A stretch of 64,000 nucleotides of DNA, from assembly GCA_947627045.1 (NCBI GenBank), contig CANQUM010000010.1:1-64000 (forward strand), in the 5' to 3' direction. Shown here in pieces: positions 60,131-64,000 of this stretch; positions within the stretch are counted from its first letter, which is position 1; each line of letters opens with the position of its first letter. The notes under the pieces were generated by a model, which worked only from the letters and a program-made list of their open reading frames with translations, searched no databases and was not told where the DNA came from. A program made the position numbers and the translations under genes. The DNA comes from an uncultured Clostridia bacterium. GTDB lineage: Bacteria > Bacillota > Clostridia > Oscillospirales > Ruminococcaceae.

Positions 60131-61699
60131 TTAGTTTTTAGTAACCTTATACAGCTTAACTGTAGCTGTGCAGTGATATACGAAATCCTTAACATTCGAC
60201 TTGCAAGCTGTAAGATCCTGCTGGTGTGAAATAGGCAGCCAGATTGCACGGTCTGCAACATACTGCTCCATATCAGCATACATCTTGTTTCTTGAGTCGC
60301 CTGCAGGCTCTTTAGCAGCGTCAGAGATCATCTTTGCATACTCTTTATATGCTGTCTTATCTTCCGCATTCTTAGCAAGGTTGAATCTTGCTACGTTCAT
60401 ACCTGCATTTGTATCGCTCATAAGGTTCATAAAGTTATCAGGGTCTCCGTTATCTCCCGACCAGCCATAGAAACATATATCGTAGTCGCCTGCGATAGTT
60501 CTGTCTTTATATGTTGTCCAGTCATAAGCGTCAATAGTACACTCAACGCCGACATCTGCCAAATATCCCTGAACTGCCTCAGTCAATGTCTGACCTGTAG
60601 CGGTATTGTAAGGTCTTGGGTTTGTATATGTGATAACGTGGAGTTTCTTAATGCCCTTCTTCTCAAGAGTTGCCTTTGCAGCATCTTTATCATAAGCTAT
60701 CTGCTTTACATCTTGGCTGTAGCCAGGAACAAATGAAGGAAGAACTGTTGTAGCCTTTTCAGCATAGCCGTTGTAAAGGGTCTGAACCATCTCGTCAACG
60801 TTTATAGCTTGTGAAAGAGCAACACGGGTTTCCTTGTCAAGTCTCTCAATGTTGTATGCCATATAGTTGATGTTCATACCCGGAGTCTGAGAAACTGTGA
60901 TATTGCTGTCATTCTTCAGGTTCTCCATCTGGTTTGTATCAATACCGTCGATAATGTCTACATCGCCTGACTGTAACTCAACAATTTTTGTTGAAGCGTC
61001 CTTGATAGTACGGATAACAACGTTCTTAGTCTTAGCCAGATTATCCTTATCCCAGTAATCCTCGTTAGCAACGAGTTTAACGTCCTGATCCTTGTTCCAC
61101 TCAACGAACTTGTAAGGACCTGTACCTACAGGGTTGTTCATAAGGTCGCCCTTTTGAGCAGCCGTAGGACTTACCATAGGTGCGCCGAATACCATTGCAA
61201 GGTTAGCAAGGAACGGTGTTGACGGCTGTTTCAGTGTGATTTTGATTGTGTAATCGTCAACTACTTCACTCTTGTCAACATATCCCCATACGAAATCTGC
61301 GTATGTCATATCCTCAGTCTTGTTGATAGTGTTACGCTCAACATTGAATTTAACAGCCTCAGCGTTAAAGTCTGTTCCGTCGTGGAACTTAACGCCCTGT
61401 CTCAGCTTGAATGTGTAAACAAGTCCGTCATCAGAAATCTTCCATGACTCAGCTAAGCAAGGCATAACCTCTGTTGAATCGTCAGCATAGGTCAATAATC
61501 CCTCATAGATTTGGTTTGTAACCTTTGCTGACTCACCGTCGTCAACGATCTGTGGGTCAAGACCTCTTGGGTCAGCACCCTGTGCATATACTAAAGTATC
61601 TTTGCTTGACTTGCTGTCTGATGACTTGTCACCACAAGCTGCAAGACAAGATACTGCCATTGTTGCAGCAAGCAATGCACATAAAACTTTCCTCTTCAT
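60131..61699 (-). CDS. oppA: Oligopeptide/dipeptide-binding lipoprotein OppA-like (SBP family 5)
   Basis: The 522-residue extracytoplasmic receptor has a lipoprotein signal (MKRKVLCALLAATMAVSCLAAC, acylated Cys22), the SBP_bac_5 motif LVYAQGADPRGLDPQIVDDGESAKVTNQIYEGLLTY, and WKISDDGLVYTFKLRQGVKFHDGTDFNAEAVKFNVER. ATG 61699 has CTGAAAGGAAG 8 bases upstream; the upstream in-frame extension lies in the leader. It captures peptides for OppBCDF. The dipeptide or oligopeptide preference is not resolved. Confidence 0.94.
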   Translation of the reverse strand: MKRKVLCALLAATMAVSCLAACGDKSSDSKSSKDTLVYAQGADPRGLDPQIVDDGESAKVTNQIYEGLLTYADDSTEVMPCLAESWKISDDGLVYTFKLRQGVKFHDGTDFNAEAVKFNVERNTINKTEDMTYADFVWGYVDKSEVVDDYTIKITLKQPSTPFLANLAMVFGAPMVSPTAAQKGDLMNNPVGTGPYKFVEWNKDQDVKLVANEDYWDKDNLAKTKNVVIRTIKDASTKIVELQSGDVDIIDGIDTNQMENLKNDSNITVSQTPGMNINYMAYNIERLDKETRVALSQAINVDEMVQTLYNGYAEKATTVLPSFVPGYSQDVKQIAYDKDAAKATLEKKGIKKLHVITYTNPRPYNTATGQTLTEAVQGYLADVGVECTIDAYDWTTYKDRTIAGDYDICFYGWSGDNGDPDNFMNLMSDTNAGMNVARFNLAKNAEDKTAYKEYAKMISDAAKEPAGDSRNKMYADMEQYVADRAIWLPISHQQDLTACKSNVKDFVYHCTATVKLYKVTKN

Positions 61700-61729
61700 G
61701 TCTTTTCTTCCTTTCAGTTTTACAAAAAT

Positions 61730-61833
61730 AAGGACGCTCACAAAAACAATTACAAAACACATATAGTTAATGTAAATGTGATTTAAAGCATCCTTGCCTT
61801 TGCTGTTTTTATTACACCCGAAATAAATCGGGT
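61730..61833 (-). promoter_or_regulatory. Structured oppA leader
   Basis: On the minus strand a small hairpin ACCCGA/TCGGGT (61816-61833) is followed by a long one: AAGGATGC (61788-61795) with GCGTCCTT (61730-61737), continued by TCACA/TGTGA and TTACA/TGTAA, and then ATTTTTG immediately before the ribosome site. The last hairpin looks like a terminator in the leader, hence a possible attenuator. Confidence 0.5.
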
Positions 61834-61856
61834 TTAATACATTATTATACACATAT

Positions 61857-61885
61857 ATTATAAACTATTTTAAAAACATATTCAA
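61857..61885 (-). promoter_or_regulatory. oppA promoter
   Basis: Minus-strand TTGAAT (61880-61885), 17 bp and TATAAT (61857-61862), about 158 bp before ATG 61699. Confidence 0.8.
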
Positions 61886-62035
61886 TAGTAAATGTAAACA
61901 AATAGAACATTCAAATTTCGTCAATGTATTCAGATTTTATTACGAAACTTTTGTGATATTGTGTCTATTTGTATTTACACACAACAAAATGAGCATAAAG
62001 ACATAAACATAATCTACAAATTTAAACATTTGATT

Positions 62036-62842
62036 TTATAATTTCTTACCGCATTCTATACAGAAAACATATCCGTCATTAACAACAGCTCCGCAGTTAG
62101 GGCAGGTATTCTCAACTATCTCAGCCTGAGCCGTCTCAACGCTTTCCGAAGGTTCGTTACTGTCTGAAGATGTTTTTTCAAAGGTCTTGTCCTTATTCGA
62201 GTATTCAAAAGACTGAGATGCGTCCTCGTCCTCCATTATGAAAGACACGTCCTTCTCGCCGTTTTTTCTTGGGCGCTTCATATCCGTCTTTGCAGGAAAC
62301 GCCGCAAAAAGCGATATAAGAAGCATAAGCAAGCCCAGTGCTAATACAGGAACTGCTGAAAATATCAGCATCCATTTTCCGGCTGAGAATACTCCTTCAT
62401 AGCCCTCATAATAATTCACGGCAATGCGGGATACAACGGGACCCGTGATTAATCCTAAAATTATCAGCAAACAGGAAATGCAGATAAGCGATACTCCGTA
62501 GCCTCTGAATGCTCTGTAGGTATAAACACGGTTTATCCTGTAAAGAGAGACCCAAATAACGAGCAGTAGTATGATTAGAGCTATTAAAACAGCGAGCATA
62601 GGAGCAGAGCCAAGCCAGCTTATAGAACGGCTTATACCAAAGACATTTTGTATCTCAATACCCTCTGTTCCGACTGTTTCAAGAAATCTCTGCATTCCTT
62701 GATAGCTATGAAGAACTATCCTTATAAAACACGAAGCGGTAAAAAGAAATGCAGTTATTATCGTTGTAATAACTAAAACGATCGTTGTTATCACACCGCT
62801 TGAACCAAGACGATTTTCAAGCCTGAATTTTTCCTTGCTCAT
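62036..62842 (-). CDS. Membrane protein with C-terminal zinc ribbon
   Basis: The 268-residue protein has four membrane segments (VITTIVLVITTIITAFLFTA, MLAVLIALIILLLVIWVSLY, SLICISCLLIILGLITGPVV, LIFSAVPVLALGLLMLLISL), an acidic Ser-rich linker and a C-terminal zinc ribbon CPNCGAVVNDGYVFCIECGKK. The pattern of a membrane domain plus double-Cys ribbon is common in Ruminococcaceae, usually of unknown function. It is monocistronic with a perfect promoter (62896-62924). Confidence 0.7.
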   Translation of the reverse strand: MSKEKFRLENRLGSSGVITTIVLVITTIITAFLFTASCFIRIVLHSYQGMQRFLETVGTEGIEIQNVFGISRSISWLGSAPMLAVLIALIILLLVIWVSLYRINRVYTYRAFRGYGVSLICISCLLIILGLITGPVVSRIAVNYYEGYEGVFSAGKWMLIFSAVPVLALGLLMLLISLFAAFPAKTDMKRPRKNGEKDVSFIMEDEDASQSFEYSNKDKTFEKTSSDSNEPSESVETAQAEIVENTCPNCGAVVNDGYVFCIECGKKL

Positions 62843-62895
62843 TATACCATTCCAATCTGTATCTTATATAAACTATCTATAAAATGCTTAATAAA

Positions 62896-62924
62896 ATTAT
62901 ATCTTTTTTAGTGAATTTTGTCAA
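62896..62924 (-). promoter_or_regulatory. Promoter of the zinc-ribbon gene
   Basis: Minus-strand perfect TTGACA (62919-62924), 17 bp, TATAAT (62896-62901). The stretch 62925-63086 holds nothing else I can identify. Confidence 0.85.
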
Positions 62925-63086
62925 CATATTATCAATGTTACTTTTGTATATAATTTTATTTACTTATATTTTCTCAAATTCTGCTGATTTAATTCCTATT
63001 ATCGAACTTATTAATGCTATTAAATATTTGTGCAAAATTGGCAAAAATATTCGCAAGATCATATAAAAATTCTGCTTGACTTTACC

Positions 63087-63144
63087 TTGACAATTATACT
63101 TAACTATGTTAAAGTATAACGCAGTTAACTTTTAACTATGTTAA
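63087..63144 (+). promoter_or_regulatory. MarR promoter with two identical operators
   Basis: TTGACA (63087-63092) and a weak -10 TAAAGT (63110-63115). The dyad TTAACTATGTTAA occurs at 63100-63112 and again at 63132-63144, 32 bp apart (three helical turns), flanking the start point. Confidence 0.8.
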
Positions 63145-63191
63145 ATATTTTGCGAATTGTCCAAATCAAAAATAAAGAACGGAGAATAAAA

Positions 63192-63674
63192 ATGCAAAAG
63201 CTTGAGGAATATCAAAAGGGTCCGGAGTTTTTCAAATTCTTAGTTATAATGAAAAAATTTCATATTTTAGCGTCATCGCTTCACAATATACCATTAAACG
63301 TGTCTCACACTGATTTTCACACTATGTCTTATATTGCCAAAAGTGCCGAATCAGACCCACAGGGGGTAAGTATGGGCGACTTGGCAAGAGAGCTTCAGAT
63401 TTCGCCGCCGGCGGTATCGAGGGCTATATCGTCTCTTGAAAACAGGGGCTATGTTAAGCGCACGACCGATATAAATAACAGAAGAAGCGTTACCGTTACC
63501 CCGACGGAAAAAGGGCTTATTGCTATGGAAGAGGACAGGAAGTTCTTTGAAAAGATAGCTAAAAAAATAACTTGCGAGATAGGCGAAGATAAGCTCAACG
63601 AGCTTGAAATATTACTAAAACAGCTTTACAAAACCGTAAACGACACTATAAAAGAGGAGATAGCACACCTATGA
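63192..63674 (+). CDS. MarR-family regulator
   Basis: The 160-residue protein has the MarR winged helix: LARELQISPPAVSRAISSLENRGYVKRTTDINNRRSVTVTPTEKG, with helical dimerisation ends. ATG 63192 follows ACGGAGAATAAAA and is preferred over upstream in-frame codons. It overlaps the following ABC exporter start by four bases (ATGA), so repressor and exporter are translationally coupled, and two operators sit at its promoter. This fits the common MarR-ABC exporter pairs in Firmicutes that respond to antimicrobial or lipid stress; the ligand is unknown. Confidence 0.9.
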   Translation: MQKLEEYQKGPEFFKFLVIMKKFHILASSLHNIPLNVSHTDFHTMSYIAKSAESDPQGVSMGDLARELQISPPAVSRAISSLENRGYVKRTTDINNRRSVTVTPTEKGLIAMEEDRKFFEKIAKKITCEIGEDKLNELEILLKQLYKTVNDTIKEEIAHL

Positions 63675-64000
63675 AAAACATCTTTAAATACTTAAAAAAA
63701 TACTGGTTTCAATGTATTTTAGTATTAATACTGTTAGTAGTTCAGGCATTTTGTGATTTATCGCTTCCTGATTACACATCAAAGATAGTTGACACAGGAA
63801 TACAAAACAACGGTGTGGAAACCGTTGCGCCTGAAGTGATTACAGAAAGCGATTTTAACAAGCTCGGAATATTTTTGAAAGAAAGCGAGATCAGCTATAT
63901 CAAAAGGTTTTATAAAATGACTGATAGTCTTGATACTACCGACATTCCTCTTAAAGAAAGCAAAGATACGTCTTATTATGTTTTGAACACAGATGAGGAA
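63671..64000 (+). CDS. ABC exporter, membrane/ATPase fusion type (partial)
   Basis: The first 110 codons of a gene that runs out of the window. The first membrane segment reads YWFQCILVLILLVVQAFCDLSLPDYTSKIVDTGIQNNG, the N-terminal signature of MsbA/LmrA-like half exporters, where LPxYTSxIVDxGIQ is conserved. An inserted extracellular loop of about 60 residues (ETVAPEVITESDFNKLGIFL) is visible before the cut. The ATPase domain must lie beyond the window. A second half-transporter usually follows. Confidence 0.85.
   Translation, partial: MKNIFKYLKKYWFQCILVLILLVVQAFCDLSLPDYTSKIVDTGIQNNGVETVAPEVITESDFNKLGIFLKESEISYIKRFYKMTDSLDTTDIPLKESKDTSYYVLNTDEE

Overview
The window comes from a low-GC Firmicute. 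The best fit is a gut Clostridium-relative of the Ruminococcus/Oscillospiraceae type. This is inferred from strong AAAGGAGG ribosome sites, near-perfect sigma-A promoters (several TTGACA-N17-TATAAT), a T-box leader, an L10 leader, MurT/GatD, RqcH, PepV, a zinc-ribbon membrane protein, and secreted VanY and beta-helix proteins with similar Lys-rich FN3-like modules. No 16S gene is present, so the species cannot be named.

Layout. 0-9 kb: tail of a DRTGG-like gene, PHP protein, short DtxR regulator, a divergent pair of small accessory genes (70-aa unknown and ribbon-helix-helix) with a palindrome inside a promoter, a CorC-like CBS protein, a membrane-anchored transglutaminase-like protein, then rimI-tsaD, a secreted beta-helix protein and rsmI on the minus strand. 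9-21.5 kb: plus-strand housekeeping genes recG, a LUD protein, dus, then a tightly packed run trmN6-polA-rqcH-mpg-murT-gatD. 21.5-32 kb: DUF421 protein, maf, a PAS-only protein, a cyclophilin lipoprotein, two FtsX-type permeases without an adjacent ATPase, a TetR/ABC-2 exporter operon with an evident operator, and an AraC-GyrI regulator.

32-36.6 kb is the accessory part: a CHAP-SH3b protein without a signal peptide, a tiny Asn/Gln/Lys-rich protein, two divergent XRE regulators around a 23-bp operator, an APH-like kinase, and then a tRNA-Tyr/Thr/Pro cluster. Next to tRNA-Tyr lie about 2.6 copies of a 184-188-bp tandem repeat; each carries a GC-rich motif and a terminator hairpin. A 32-bp copy of the tRNA-Thr 3' end lies 181 bp downstream of the gene, as expected for the footprint of a tRNA-targeting integrative element. 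36.7-41.9 kb: T-box/leuA, VanY, a DUF5662-like protein and L10 leader-rplJ-rplL. 42-49 kb (minus strand): sulfotransferase-like protein, pyrG, proB-proA, 2-hydroxyacid dehydrogenase and a small membrane protein. 49-54.7 kb: flippase and YdbC-like protein, a ROK-type regulator, tyrA and pepV.

54.7-62 kb is a peptide-use block: oppABCDF, an M24 Xaa-Pro peptidase and PepV, which together import peptides and finish their hydrolysis. The window ends with a MarR gene behind two identical operator boxes, translationally coupled to the start of an ABC exporter.

The most interesting non-coding observations are: (1) three genes with a GCTCT/AGAGC hairpin between an excellent Shine-Dalgarno and the start codon; (2) a dispersed GC-rich element family, sometimes fused to tRNA 3' ends and once supplying a promoter -35; (3) the tRNA-Thr footprint; (4) competing hairpins in and behind oppA; (5) a possible short structured minus-strand RNA at 33.0-33.2 kb.
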